In this document: positions 53,121 through 64,000 of the stretch, piece by piece
Layout of the letters: each line of letters begins with the position of its first letter
Position numbering within the stretch: position 1 is the first letter of the stretch
Assembly: GCA_020744425.1 (NCBI GenBank)
Contig: JAGMUV010000006.1
Coordinates: 2,418,001-2,482,000 of the forward strand
Length of the DNA stretch: 64,000 nucleotides
Source: Dactylonectria macrodidyma
Taxonomy: Eukaryota; Ascomycota; Sordariomycetes; Hypocreales; Nectriaceae
Reading direction: 5' to 3'
Translations under genes and position numbers: made by a program
Notes under the pieces: generated by a model
The model's input: the letters and a program-made list of their open reading frames with translations, nothing else
Told to the model about the DNA's origin: nothing
The model's database searches: none

Positions 53121-54245
53121 ATGGGCCTTCTTGCCAAGAATGTCGTCGAGCCAGCCTGTGAGTCGCTTAATCCCTCCTCTGGTCCAAACTGACATTATAG
53201 TCATTGTGCTGGCTTTCACCGCAGGATGCCTCCTGAATCGACGCCGTGGTGGCCAGAGCCTTCCCCAGGAGATGCTTGGCGATGACCTCGAATCTGGCGA
53301 ATGCTACACTGACTCGTCTCCTCCTTTGAAGCCCACCCTCCTCCATGCCGAGAATCCTGTTCGCAAAGCTCCCAACCTATTATTCCGACTGCTCTCTCGA
53401 TTCTTCAATGCATACCCCTTTCTCGTCGAGATTTGGTACTGGAACATGACATACTGGTAAGATGGTTGCTCGCCGCTTTGACAAAACTAACAAGGTGTAG
53501 GATCTACCAGGGACTTCGAGCGTTGTCTGCGAGAATGATTGCTGGCAACGAAGCCGTCTTCAACCGCGCCCGCGATCACGCTATTCAGATTCTTTCTTTT
53601 GAGGGAATCATCGGTGTCGATATTGAACAGCGATTTCAAGAGTACATCATGAAGGAGCAGGCGTGGCTGATGCCCATTCTGGCCAACGTCTACTACTCGC
53701 ACATTAGCGTCGGTGTCTGCTTCCTCGTTTACATCTACACGTTCCTTCCGACCTTGACCTTTCAGCGAATCCGCCGCACGATTGCTGCCGATAACGTCAT
53801 TGCTTTTTTTATCGTGACTCTATGGCGCTGCTCGCCGCCCCGTTTGCTCCCTAAAGAGTACGGCTACGTCGATATCCTCCACGCAAAAGGAAGCAGCACC
53901 AATGCGTGGAACAACAACCGCTTCCAACTCACCATAGCCGCCATGCCCAGCCTGCACTTTGGCACGGCCCTTTTTTTTGCGGTCTGCATGTGCCGCTTCT
54001 CTCCCCATCGACCACTGCGAATCATTGCGCCTCTGTGGCCCACGGCAATGCTCATCACCATTGTGGCAACTGCCAACCATTTCCTTACTGATGCTGCCAT
54101 TGGCGCCATGATTCCTTTTATTGGTTGGAGAATCAACCAGATTGTACTCATTTTGAAGCCCATCCAAGACTGGATCTTTGCACCTCTAATCAACCGGCTG
54201 GACCTGGTGGATCCCAAGCCAAGGAGCGTGCCCAAGAGTCTATAG
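53121..54245 (+). CDS. PAP2/Aur1-like membrane phosphatase or transferase
   Basis: Three exons (53121-53157, 53201-53456, 53501-54245) give 345 residues; introns are 43 and 44 bp. Exon 1 gives MGLLAKNVVEPA. The protein has about six hydrophobic helices and the two core motifs of the membrane PAP2 fold: AAMPSLHFGTALFF (SxxH-type motif) and ATANHFLTDAAIGA (HxxxD motif). This layout is that of the PAP2_3 family, which includes inositol phosphorylceramide synthase (Aur1) and many uncharacterised fungal relatives. The catalytic histidine and aspartate are kept, so the enzyme probably transfers or removes a phosphate head group in ER or Golgi membranes. It is shorter and more diverged than Aur1, so a different lipid substrate is likely. 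Confidence 0.85.
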
Positions 54246-55066
54246 ATGTTGTGTTTGCGTTGTAGGATAACATGCCGGCGTGCATTAGGAAGACTGATAG
54301 ACGTGGCAGATAGACGGTTACAAGTGGATTAAAATGTTACTAGGCTTTCATCAGCGCTGGCCTCCCGGTCTTCTCGTTGTATTCTATGATTCGGATTATG
54401 GAACGTCTTCCACTGATTCGCGACGTCACTGTGAAGTAGCTGTGCCACATACTAGCTCAAGCTCTCCCGGTCCCGAATTTGACGTCTTGGCGTGAATAGT
54501 GGAGCACGACAACCGTCAAGATGGCATCGTATGGAACGATGCATCATTGGATAAGTCGTTGCATCAAGGTTTGAGTTGTCTCCGCCTGCGTCGGTTTGTG
54601 GAGATGTCTATATACTACCAGGAAGTATGACTGCCCTCAGATGTCACAGACGAGTCATATGGACATAGTCCACGACCACACCTCCACCTCACGGGTCAAC
54701 ACCCCCTACAGTCACTTTTCACAGCTTGAGATTAACACGACCTGATTGTAATCATCACAACGCATTCGATTCCGAACGCCCTATCAACATACACTTGAAA
54801 ACAAATCCCTCTTCCACCTCCACTAACACTCCTCTCCCCTTTTGGGGTATCATTGCATCGCCCGTCCTGATCATCACCCAAGACGAAACCGAGAAACAAG
54901 ACGCAAATGTGGGATCCACTATTAAGGCAACTATTGCACGCCACGTCACCAAATGCTCCCATGTGATGTTCGAACCTGATGTACATCGTTCAGTCATTAA
55001 GTGCAAGCCGGCATTGACCAGTGGTCAAGCCGATAAAGAGGTTGAGCATCCATCGAGTTTAGACGG
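54246..55066. other. Intergenic, convergent
   Basis: The 3' flanks of the PAP2 and Edc4-type genes. A 116-codon frame at 54726-55076 has no support. No element is recognised. Confidence 0.4.
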
Positions 55067-58000
55067 TTACTCGTAGCGTCTCGGACTAAAAGACTCGAGG
55101 ACATGCTCCGAAGTTCGCACGACCCACTCGAGCTTCATCTTCTCAACGTTAACCAGGAAGGGGTCAGTGGGGAAACCATCCTGAATGCCAGCAATAAGAG
55201 GCTGGATTCTTCCAATGAGGAGTTGCATGGTTTGCGTGGTGCTCTTGATAACATCCCGGGCACCCTGCTGCTCCCATTCCTGTAGAGTGTTAGCTGAAGT
55301 TAAAGGAAATGGTTGGAGAACGTACAAAAGCAGGCAGGTTCTCGGCAAAAGCCCGTAGAGCCATCTCGATCCACTCGATTTCCTCCTTGAGACGCGGGTT
55401 AGGTCGCAGGTCCTTGGAAATGGTAGCAATAACTACAAGCAACATGAGAGGTGGCAGACTCTCAAACTTGGATGGCGGAAAGCGGCTGAGACTTCGGTGG
55501 AAGATTTCCTCCTCACGACCGCTCTGAATCCACTGAATCATGGCTTCCTGGAAGCGGCCCTCCTGGATAGCCTGTTCAATGATTCGGATACGCTGCAGCA
55601 AGTCGTGATCCGCCTCCGTCTCTGACTTGTTCATTTGGTTCGCGTAGGCGCCAGCAAGTGCATTGACGTTGTTGTTGGGAGTGACGTACTCGGAAGCAGG
55701 AGCAGATCCCTGGGGACTGCTCATCTGCTGCTGAGGACCTCGCACGTACTGGGGGCTGCCCAGGTACTGCTGGTTGCTAGGAGCCTGACTTTGAGGGTAG
55801 CTCGCATGGCTAGGCGCGTTTTGAGACATGTTCTGGGACATGTTGCCACCGTAGTGAGCCATCTGTCCGTGGTGCTGGGGTCCAGGGACACCAGGAAGCT
55901 CGTGGACAGGAGGTTGCTGCTTGAACTTTAGGAATTCGGCCTGCAGCGAAGACTGAGACGCAGCCATGGTCGACACCATGTCAGTAAGGCGGGTGACATA
56001 GGACAGCAGTTGGTCGATCTTGTTAGCATCAGCGACGTGCTGAGCTTTCATATGCTCGAACTGATCATGGTATTGCTGGTGCAGCTCTCCGGCAACGCGC
56101 TGGGAGGCTTGAGTCGCAATGGTCGTAAATGTCGGGGTGAGGCGCTGGGTGAGGGTGGCCAAGACCTCTTGCTGCACGCTGGAAGCGACAGAGGAACTGA
56201 CGCGGTCCGAAATGGCATTCACAAAGTCACCCGAGCGCAAGGACCGGTTGAGGGCATGGGGCAAGGCGCTCTGGATTTCCTTTTGGACAGACGAAGATAG
56301 GTGAGGCTGCAACTTGTTGTTAAGCAAGTCGGTGACAGCCTTGCCAGCCTTATCACCGATGGCGGGAATCACCAGATCGGTAAACTGGTGGTGGATCAGA
56401 GCCTCCAGGACCTTTTGCGTGTTTTCGTTGAGAACCTCGGAAACCATGTCGAGCAGCTTGAGCTGATGCTGGTTAAAGTTTTCATCACGAACACGAACAC
56501 CGTCGTCAATCTTGGTGTTGAGGTTCTTGAGGTTGGCCTTAAGAGTCTCCGACATACTGGAGCTGAGGCGCGACTCGAGTCCGGAGATGGCCAAGTCAAA
56601 GGCCTCTTGGGAAACAGTAGCGGCAGCGACGGGAGCAGGCTTGGTCTCCTTTCCAGCACGGGGGGTGGCTCCGTTGGTGGTAGCGTCCTCCTTGGCGGCA
56701 TTCTTCTTCTTGCGCGACTTGCGTTCGGGCTTGTCCGACTGAGATTGCGACTCCTTGGCCGATGGGGCAGGCGTCTCAGCCTCCTTCGGCTCACTCTTGA
56801 CCTTGACAGGAGCAGGCTCGGGGCTGCGCTGGGACATCTCGGCCGGCGCGGGGATCGCCTGGAGAGATTCCTTAGGCGCCCCACGGTTGACGACGCGGAT
56901 GGGAATGGGCTCTGCGCTGGCCTCGACGGGCTGGGGCGTCTTGAGCTTGGAGACGGTGACGACGCCCTGGGCGACGGCGTCGACGGCGTCTAGTACCTTG
57001 TTGTCCTTAGACCAGCCGAGCTCGTTCTGCTTGATAAGCAGGCACGCGACGCCCTTGGAGTGCATGGCGTAGAGCTCGAACAGGGTAGGTTCGTCAGCGT
57101 CCTGGACCATGGCGGGATTGCACAGAATGTCGAGACTGCGCAGGATTCCTCGGTTGGCAAACGAGTACTCTCTCACTCCGCTAATGACAGCGGTACTATC
57201 CGGCTGAGGAATGGAGGAGTCTTGAGCGACGAGGCGCTGGATGTACTCGGCCTGTGAGACACTCTTGAGGTTGTACTTAGGAGCCGACAGGTGCGCAAAG
57301 TACACCGAGTTGCGCGTGGGGTGGCCAATGACTAGCATGCCGGTGGCCGAGTGGTACATGACGCTGCAGACGGCGTCCGACTCTTTGCTGTGCGGGAGGT
57401 TGAACTCCTGGACAGGCTTACCCAGGGCCAGATCCCACAGCTGCAAAGTGTGGTTCTGCTTCATGCCGACAATCATGTAGCGCAGGGCACACCGCTTCTG
57501 GTAAGGGCGCTGCTTGTCGAGGAGGATGACCGACGTAGGCCAGGCCTTTTCGCCCTCTGGGGTGCTAGCCAGAGTCATGAGAGGCTCCTTAACCTCGAGA
57601 TTGCTCTGCGCGGGCATGGGGGCGCGTGGGTCCGAGTCTTCCTTAGCGGCGGTCAGGTCACGAACGTCCCAGAACTTGACCCGACCGGACTTATCAAGGG
57701 AAACGATGACTGAATCGTCCTGGCTAAAGGTAAAGTCCTTGCCAGCCTTGCCCGTGTTGATCTTGAGGGAGCACTGCTTGGAGAGCGCCTCAGTGTCGAC
57801 GACACGGTCGTGGCCGGGCTTCAGATGATTGTTTTGCAGGATAAACGAAGGCCAGATGAGGTTGATGGACTTGCCACGACCGACGGCAAAGTACTCGGGG
57901 TGATTGGTGGATGTGCGGGCGCGAGTCTTGAGAACGCCTCCGGGAGCGTCACCTTCCTGAGAGCTCATGGGTGGTAGGGCAAAACCGTACTGTTCAAGGT

Positions 58001-59894
58001 GGGCGTCCTCGATGTGGTCCTTTTCACCATCTCTGATCTGAACCCAGTACACGGTACCGCTAATGCCGGTGCCGATGATGGCCTCGCGATGTGCGCCGTT
58101 GTGGTCTGAGGGTGTTACTGACATGGCCACATTGAAGATGCGGTCCTTGGTGTCGGTAAAGATCTTTGCGTCTTTGCCATCCTCCTGGCGAATGACACGC
58201 AGACCCCCCTGCTTGGACATGCCGTACGCCATGTAGTTTTCCGTCGCCGTGTACAGGTTGCGATCGATCTGATCAAACTCCTTTTTGAGCCTGGCAATGT
58301 CCATGATGGTCTCGTCGCGGAACTGCGGACGCGGCTCGGTGCCCTCCTCTTGAAGCGTAATGGAGATCCATGGCTTCATGGGAAAGTTGAATACCTTGAC
58401 CGGGGGAGGCTCCTTTTCCTCAATGACGACAATCTCGTCTTGGTCGGCACTCTCCCAGCTATCAGCCACACCGAGGGCGGCCTCGTCAATGATTTCGCGG
58501 ACAGTCTCGGCGACATCGGAGGGAAGTGCCTCTTCCAGGACACCTTCGTTCTCCTCACGGTCGAGCTCGGACTGAAGAGCCTGGGCAGCAGCCTGGGCCG
58601 ATTCCTCGAATTCCTGTTCCGACGTGGCGTGCAGCATGGCATCCAGGTCTTGGGCAATCTCAGCCTGGACCTGATCATGCTCAGCTCGATCGAGGGCCTC
58701 ACTAGCTTCGTGGTCGGCCTTTTCGGCAATGTCGCTGATGGCCTCAGACACTGACTCCTTGTTTCTGTCGACAGAGACATAGCTGTCAAACTCGGAAGTG
58801 GGAGGGGTCTGCTTAGCCGAGGGATGCGAGTTCAGGGACGAGGTTCGAGTGGCCTTGCGTCGGATTTGGTTGGGCGAGTTGGAGTGGCTGCCGCTCTGGT
58901 CGTAATGCTGAGAGCCAGCTGGCGAATCCTTCTTGAGAATTTGAAAGGGGGCTGCATTGGGAGACTGGGAATGGCGGCTCGGAGAGTGATGACTCTGCGA
59001 GTGGTGACTGGCAGAGTGATGACTCTGACTGAGCTGACCATGGATCTGGTGACCACTCATGGACGACTGCGAGAGGCTGCCCATGAGCTGCTGGTACAGA
59101 GCCGAGACCTCAGTAGGAGGAGGTTCCTGAACATGCGACTGCGGAGACGAGTACTCATAACCGGGAGGGTTGATCTTTGTAAACTGTTCGGGCGGGGCCT
59201 GATACTGCATAACAGCATTGGGTGGGTGCTGCTGGTACTGTCCATAGTATGGCGCAGGCTGGACAGCAGTGTTTTCGGGCGACTGAGGAGTCAAGTTGTC
59301 AGATCGAGATGACTCGGTCAACATTGTTTGTTCGCCCTGGCTGGGCTTCGGGCGATTGAGAAGGTTGAGGAGGTAGGATCGTGTATCGGGAGGTGGCGAG
59401 CCATTGCCAAACGAGCTGGACGTCTGCTGGTGAGGTGGCGGTGCGGGTTTGGGCTCCTCAGACTCGTGAGCGCCTCGCATCAGTGCAGCAAGAAGACCGG
59501 TCGGGTCGGCAGCATTGGGGGCCGGCTGGTGGATAGCAGCCGGGAACGCCTGAGGCAAACTAGTAGGAGGTGGCTGCTGCTGAAACTGCTGAGGATGAGG
59601 CTGTTGCTGAATCTGGTGCTGATACTGCTGCTGAGCCTGATATTCCTGTTGCTGCTGGGTCAAAGACTGAGGTTCCTGCGACTGATGCTGCTGCGGCTGA
59701 TGCTGCTGCTGCTGTTGCTGCATGTACTGCTGAGCCTGAGACTGGGCCGACTCGCGCGCAGCCTGGTTCTGCATTTGCGAGGCGCCACTGAACTTGAGCA
59801 AATTGAGCAAGTTGGCAGTGCGATCCGAGTTGGACGCTCCCATGTTCATATTGTTGACGGGTGGCGTTGGCGCCGGGGGCATGTCCATGTCCAT
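55067..59894 (-). CDS. EDC4: Edc4-type mRNA decapping scaffold
   Basis: Two exons, 55326-59894 and 55067-55279, separated by a 46-bp intron with GTACGT and GCTAACACTCTACAG, give 1593 residues. The N-terminal 480 residues are disordered with poly-Gln (about 50-110) and two Leu-rich motifs of decapping factors, NLLNLLKF (about 28-35) and YLLNLLNRP (about 173). A WD40-like propeller follows at about 500-930 (DSVIVSLDKSGRVKFWDVRD, MKQNHTLQLWDLALGKPVQE). After a Ser/Lys linker comes a long helical region, ISGLESRLSSSMSETLKANL to the end. This is the layout of EDC4 (fission yeast Pdc1), which brings Dcp2 and Dcp1 together in P-bodies. The frame is open upstream to 60026, but MDMDMPPAP has good start context; the upstream ATG is an alternative. 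Confidence 0.85.
59560..59745. repeat. CTG/CAG-rich tract coding for poly-Gln
   Basis: Within the Edc4-type gene. On the minus strand it is a series of CAG/CAA codons giving QQQQQQHQPQQH-like sequence; on the plus strand it reads TGCTGCTGTTGC. It opens a long spurious plus-strand frame. Confidence 0.85.
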
Positions 59895-61171
59895 GTTGGC
59901 AGCCGCGGAGCGGTGACGAGAAGATGCTGCCTCGGGGACTGCGTCTTTCTCTCTGTCTGCGTCAATGGAGGAATTCGGACGGAAGCAAGAGATGCCGAGC
60001 CGAATCCAGAACCGAGAGTGAAACAAAACGAGAGCGAACGGGAAATGGAAAATGCCTGCCTTTCAAAGAGGCGAGGCGGTGATGGAGAGATGTTTGGGGG
60101 AAAGATTGCGAGACAAGGCGGAAAGCAGCAGGTAAAGGTAGGCGGCGGTGGTGGTGGTTAGTCACGTCCCAGAAAAGCAGGAGAAATAAATTTGGAAAAT
60201 GGCGGGAAGGCGGGCGGCGGCGCCTGCGGAATTTGGCGATGGCTGGCCTTGTTAGTTGGCACGGCTGCTCAGCTGCTGGCAGATGGGAGCCCAACGCGAC
60301 GCTATGCCAGTGTCAGTGCCCGTCAGAGCTGGTTCGGAACCAGACACAGCCAGTCACAGCCTGTCAGGGCAGTCGGTCCAGCGCGCGCCCCAGTGATGAG
60401 TGACGTGGTGGAAAGATGCAGACGGACCCATCCTTTTTTTTTGGTTCTTGGGCCGGGGCGCTGCGGATGCGGCTCAATCAATTATCCGCCCTGCTTCCCT
60501 TGTTCCTTCCCCTGTCCCTTCCTAACGCACCGGAAAGTGGAGTGCCTGGGCTCTGTCTTTAGGGCCTAAATTCAACCTCGTGCTCCCTCTGAACCCGCTA
60601 TCCCGCAGGCCAAGGTCTACGGTCAGTGAGCTGTTTCAGTGCCCAAGCGCAACCGTTGTAGCGCCCGTTTTTAGTGGGCAACCCTCCAACTGCCGCTAAT
60701 CACAACCGCTAGCCACACCTCTTCGACCGAGACTCGGACTTGTGGCGCAGGTGAGGCCGTTAGCCAGGTCGCCCGCCGCCCGCCACCCACCTCCAGCCCT
60801 GCACCTCAAAGTTTTGGCCGATAACGATTCACGCTTTCGTCGCTGATTCATCTTGGCCATCGCCAACGAGCATTCTTACTCTCGACCACACGCAGGTCCT
60901 TTCGATCCTAGGGTCCAGGAGACTCGGTCGCTTCTCTCGTCTCTTATCTCTGCTTGTGTTCGCTCCGACCGGGCGCCCAGTCCTTCTTGTCCGTCACATG
61001 TTGCCGCTGCATTGGTGACGTGACGATCCCCAACCTCAACACCGCCAAGCGCATCGCGACATCTGGCTCCAGTCGCATCCATCGCCATCATGTTTTGCCT
61101 CCGCAGGTATGTTTTCTCTTGTCTCTGGGCTGTCCCTAGACTGTCCTGGACTGTCCTAGACTATCCCGTGG
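59895..61171. other. Long 5' region between divergent genes
   Basis: Contains the leader of the Edc4-type gene and about 1 kb of CT-rich sequence. A short exon MFCLR at 61090-61106 ending at a GTATGT donor could belong to the next gene through a 100-bp intron. No other feature is recognised. Confidence 0.4.
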
Positions 61172-61630
61172 ATGACTTCGTCGCGACGTCGCGCTGACTG
61201 GGCTAGCTGGCTCCCCCTCCTTTTCATCCCCACCAACGCCTCACCCGCCTTCATCTTCCTCTTCTTCGTCTGCACATACTTTCTCAATCGTCCCTGTGTA
61301 TATTGTTCCATCCTCCTACTCATCCTATTCCTCACCTCGTGCAACTGGTCCGACCGTTGCTTCTTCGACTTTGGCAGCAACTGGTTCCTCCCTAGACCGG
61401 ACCCGAGTCGATCACTCCCGACGGATGTCCTACCCGACTCGGTCGACCTGTTTAACGCGAGCGTCGTCGAAATGATCAACTCTACTGCCACTGCTATCAC
61501 AAACGCCGCATTAGATGCTGCCGCTGCGCGCAAGGCTGAGTGGACTGGTTTGGGAGTGGAATGGCTGCGCAGTTTGCTGGGAAAGCGAGAATGGAGGATC
61601 GACTGTATGGATATTTACATTCGATTGTGA
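61172..61630 (+). CDS. Doubtful small membrane protein
   Basis: A frame of 152 residues, ATG at 61172, with a strongly hydrophobic stretch (FIFLFFVCTYFLNRP, then ILLLILFLTSC) and a helical, Ala-rich C-terminus (INSTATAITNAALDAAAARK, WTGLGVEWLRSLLGKREWR). The second half looks coding; the first half could be CT-rich leader that happens to be open. An alternative is splicing from MFCLR (61090-61106) across a 100-bp intron ending GCTGACTGGGCTAG. No family is recognised. It is tail-to-tail with the repeat protein downstream. Confidence 0.4.
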   Translation: MTSSRRRADWASWLPLLFIPTNASPAFIFLFFVCTYFLNRPCVYCSILLLILFLTSCNWSDRCFFDFGSNWFLPRPDPSRSLPTDVLPDSVDLFNASVVEMINSTATAITNAALDAAAARKAEWTGLGVEWLRSLLGKREWRIDCMDIYIRL

Positions 61631-61879
61631 TACTCGATACACGGACGGCAGGCATGGGCTCGGTGGATAATAATGGATCTACAAAGGACATCGGCTATTT
61701 ACCACAAGAAAAGGCATAGCACGGCGTTAGCACATGGTTTAGTCTAAATATTTAATTGACCCTATCCATAATCCTTGTTATAAACATTCGTGAATCGAAC
61801 TGAATCTCGCTATAGAACCCAATCATCACACGTCCCAGGTATATCCTTCATAGCAATTGCGTCAGGCATGGAAACATCG
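61631..61879. other. Convergent 3' spacer
   Basis: AT-rich sequence between two convergent stop codons; no feature is seen. Confidence 0.4.
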
Positions 61880-64000
61880 CTATAGATCTTGCTCCAACTC
61901 CGGCTCTTCAATAGACTCGTCCTCAACCTCATGCTCCTCAACGAGTGCCTCAGCCTTGACTGAAGGCTCCGCGACGACTTCCTGTACAGACTCAACAACC
62001 TCTTCAGGGAGAGCCACGGAGGCAGACTCTTCGGGTGCAGAGGCTCCAGTGTCCTCCAGTTCGTTAGACTGCGTTACCTTGAAAAGCTCACTGGGTTGTG
62101 TAACCTCCGACACAAGCTGCGTCTCCGTGACTGTCTCGACTGATGTCACAGTCTCAACAATCCGAATAATTCTCTCGGAAATGACTGTTTCCGTTTCGCG
62201 GAGAGGCTCCTGAACTAGAGCGTCTGTTTCTTGGCTCGCTGATTGATCGTCGCGAGTCAAAGAGCAAGAGGCGCAGGGATCGAGGGATCGACTTGAAGCC
62301 GGGGCGGTAGTGTGGCTGTCCTGGGGAGTCGAAATGCTCTCAGCGACTGAAAGGCTCTCAGAAGGGATGACGCTCTCCTGGGGGAAGATCTCTTCGGGAA
62401 TGCTGTCGTCGGGGATTTCGCGCTCAGTGATTTTGCTCTCCTCGGCTTGGTAATCCTGAACATGGCTTTCCTCAATCAGGTTCTCCTCAACTTGGCTTCC
62501 CTCAACCTGATTCTCCTCAACCTGACTTTCTTCAGCCTGGGTCGCCTCAGCCTCATTATCCTCAACCTGGGTCTCCTCAGCCTGGTTCTCCTCAACTTGG
62601 CTTCCCTCAGTCGGGGTTTCCTCAGCCTGGTTATCCTCCACTTGACTTCCCTCAACCTGGGTTTCAACCTGAGTCTCCTCAGCCTCGTTCTCTTCGACCT
62701 CGTTCTCCTTGACCTGAATCTCCTCGGCCTGGCTCTCCTCAGCTTGAGTCTCCTCAACTTGAGTCTCCTCAATTTGAATCTCCTCGACCTGAGTCTCCTC
62801 AACCTCACTCTTCTCAACCTGGCTGTTGTCAGTCTGGATTTCTTGAGCCTGACTTTCTCGAATCTGACTTTTTCGAACCTGAACTTCCTGAACCTGGCTG
62901 TCCTGGGCTTGGCTTGCTTGAACCTGGCTTTCTTGAAATTGACTCTCGTCAACCTGACTCTCAACCTCACTCCCAGCAATTTCAAGCATCTGTCCCCTCT
63001 CCGCGACTTTAATTTCTTCATATTGGTGTTGGACTTGACGCTGAGTTGGAGCCTCAAGCTGCATCTCCGTCACGGCAGGTACTTGGGTAACGGTCACAGT
63101 TGGGCTCACCACCAGTGTCTGGAACGTCCGTGGGTCGGGTTGCGTTTGACCGCCTCGCATCGCAAGTAGCACGATGAGAATGCTGAGCAGGCCAATCATG
63201 ACATTCTTCTTGTCCTGCATAAGCACCCGCCCAGACTCGAGGAGTAGCTCCGGGAGGCTGTCGTTCTTATGGGACTTGGGACTCTCGTGAGATGGGTAAG
63301 GATCAGAGGGAGCGTGACGCGCCTGGGAGGCGTATTCAGGTGCAGGTTCAGCTGAGGGTTGGTGGCGTTCCGCGTAGTGTTCATGAGACTTGTGTTGAGT
63401 CTCATCATCGTGAGTCGGAGCATGACCATAGATTTCTCGGATTCTCTCCTCTTCTCGTCTCAGTTGCTCCTCAAACTCCGGGGTACATTCGGGCATCTCA
63501 GGGTCTTCAGAGGTCTCGGCAGCTGGTTCGGTAAACGAGACGTCTCTATCATGGACCTCGCTGTGATGCTCGTAGAGGTCTTCGTGAGCCTTTGAATGTT
63601 CTGAGAGATGGTCGTGAATTTCAGATCGCTCTGTAATATGGTCGTGAATCTCAGATCGATCCGAAAGATGATCCTGGACCTCGGATCGCTCCGAAACATG
63701 GTCATCGTGAGCATCAGAAGGTTCTGAAGGGTGATCAGAATGCTTGGAGAGATGGTCATGATGGTCATGGACCTCCTCGTGGCGTTCCAAAGGCTCCTCG
63801 TGCCTCAACTCCTCACTGAAATGGCGTCCACGCTCTTCGTGTTCCAAGGCATCGCCCAGTTCATCCTCCAGATCTTCTTGGTCGGAGTATTCTTCCTGAG
63901 CGTCGTCCAGTTCATCCTCATACTGCTCTTGCAGCTCCAACTCCCTCTCTTGTTCGGCTTCCAGTCGGTTCAACTCTTCTTGAGCCTTTGAATCGACAAG
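61880..64000 (-). CDS. Single-pass membrane protein with pentapeptide repeats, 5' partial
   Basis: The minus-strand frame is open from the window edge to the stop at 61880 (706 residues visible), with no ATG at the visible start, so the N-terminus lies outside. The first 260 residues are very acidic and His-rich, with a 10-11 residue repeat ([20 protein letters not shown]). A single membrane helix, [16 protein letters not shown], lies at about 265-280. After it, about 170 residues consist of a five-residue repeat of the type [15 protein letters not shown]. The C-terminus is acidic with Thr/Val-rich segments ([19 protein letters not shown]). No enzyme domain is seen. The charged N-terminus and repeat stalk suggest a structural or surface-anchored protein, for example of an organelle or the nuclear envelope; this is inference. 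Confidence 0.75.
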   Translation of the reverse strand, partial: LVDSKAQEELNRLEAEQERELELQEQYEDELDDAQEEYSDQEDLEDELGDALEHEERGRHFSEELRHEEPLERHEEVHDHHDHLSKHSDHPSEPSDAHDDHVSERSEVQDHLSDRSEIHDHITERSEIHDHLSEHSKAHEDLYEHHSEVHDRDVSFTEPAAETSEDPEMPECTPEFEEQLRREEERIREIYGHAPTHDDETQHKSHEHYAERHQPSAEPAPEYASQARHAPSDPYPSHESPKSHKNDSLPELLLESGRVLMQDKKNVMIGLLSILIVLLAMRGGQTQPDPRTFQTLVVSPTVTVTQVPAVTEMQLEAPTQRQVQHQYEEIKVAERGQMLEIAGSEVESQVDESQFQESQVQASQAQDSQVQEVQVRKSQIRESQAQEIQTDNSQVEKSEVEETQVEEIQIEETQVEETQAEESQAEEIQVKENEVEENEAEETQVETQVEGSQVEDNQAEETPTEGSQVEENQAEETQVEDNEAEATQAEESQVEENQVEGSQVEENLIEESHVQDYQAEESKITEREIPDDSIPEEIFPQESVIPSESLSVAESISTPQDSHTTAPASSRSLDPCASCSLTRDDQSASQETDALVQEPLRETETVISERIIRIVETVTSVETVTETQLVSEVTQPSELFKVTQSNELEDTGASAPEESASVALPEEVVESVQEVVAEPSVKAEALVEEHEVEDESIEEPELEQDL
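62450..62960. repeat. 15-bp coding minisatellite
   Basis: About 33 imperfect copies of a 15-bp unit (minus-strand sense near GAGGAGACTCAAGTT) that encode the pentapeptide repeat of the membrane protein. Because the unit length is a multiple of three and rarely creates stops, other frames on both strands are also open here. Confidence 0.85.
63545..63710. repeat. 30-33 bp coding repeat
   Basis: Four to five imperfect copies of a unit that encodes [14 protein letters not shown] decapeptides in the N-terminal part of the membrane protein; the plus strand shows recurring GATGGTCGTGAATCTCAGAT-like sequence. Confidence 0.7.

Noticed and set aside
59328..60161. 277-codon plus-strand frame with Leu-rich stretch
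   Set aside because: Antisense of the CAG-rich part of the Edc4-type gene, where CTG codons read as Leu.
62447..63169. 240-codon Leu-rich plus-strand frame resembling a membrane repeat protein
   Set aside because: It is produced by the 15-bp repeat of the acidic membrane protein on the other strand and has no plausible flanking coding sequence.

Overview
The window looks like nuclear DNA of a filamentous ascomycete (Pezizomycotina type). Genes are compact and spaced by 0.3-4 kb. Almost every intron is 40-65 bp with a GTAAGT/GTATGT-like donor, a CTAAC/CTGAC branch box and a C/TAG acceptor. Orthologues of conserved fungal proteins (Mre11, H2A.Z, Erd2, TAF10, Edc4, mitochondrial uS19) are split by such introns. 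No rDNA, mitochondrial sequence, CRISPR or intact transposon is visible. Exon coordinates were worked out by hand from splice signals, reading frame and remembered family features; no alignment or database search was run.

Left arm (1-9.9 kb): gene-poor and accessory in character. It holds the 5' end of an unrecognised minus-strand gene cut by the window edge, a DUF1993-family gene, a 2.2 kb tract of apparently decayed intron-containing coding sequence on the minus strand, two degenerate minisatellites, a coiled-coil protein gene, a CA/CACG microsatellite and a small zinc-knuckle gene that needs an intron or a frameshift to read through.

9.9-20.3 kb: a Dip5-like amino-acid permease, a secreted GH1 glycosidase and an F-box protein (all minus), then MRE11 (plus, four exons) and a tRNA-Asp(GUC) (minus). 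From 20.34 to 21.95 kb lies a gene-free stretch with inverted arrays of an 11-bp motif lying between 13-bp inverted repeats (a possible old non-autonomous element), and a 21-bp minisatellite related to the one at 5.8 kb.

21.9-42 kb: dense housekeeping DNA. In order: a nitrilase with a large insertion, a ubiquitin-like/WLM metalloprotease, the K/HDEL receptor, TAF10, mitochondrial uS19 (four exons, one of 16 nt), an ER membrane J-protein, a MINDY-type deubiquitinase ending in a CaaX box, a steroid 5-alpha-reductase-like protein, an MFS anion:cation symporter, two small charged proteins, H2A.Z and an NmrA-like dehydrogenase.

42-64 kb: a 4.1 kb gene-free interval, then an RRM/R3H RNA-binding protein, a zinc-independent MDR oxidoreductase, a PAP2-type membrane enzyme, an Edc4-type decapping scaffold, a doubtful small membrane protein, and a single-pass membrane protein with long pentapeptide repeats whose 5' end lies beyond the window. 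Several genes share broad themes (two mRNA-fate regulators, ubiquitin-related and ER proteins), but nothing suggests a biosynthetic cluster or co-regulated operon-like block.
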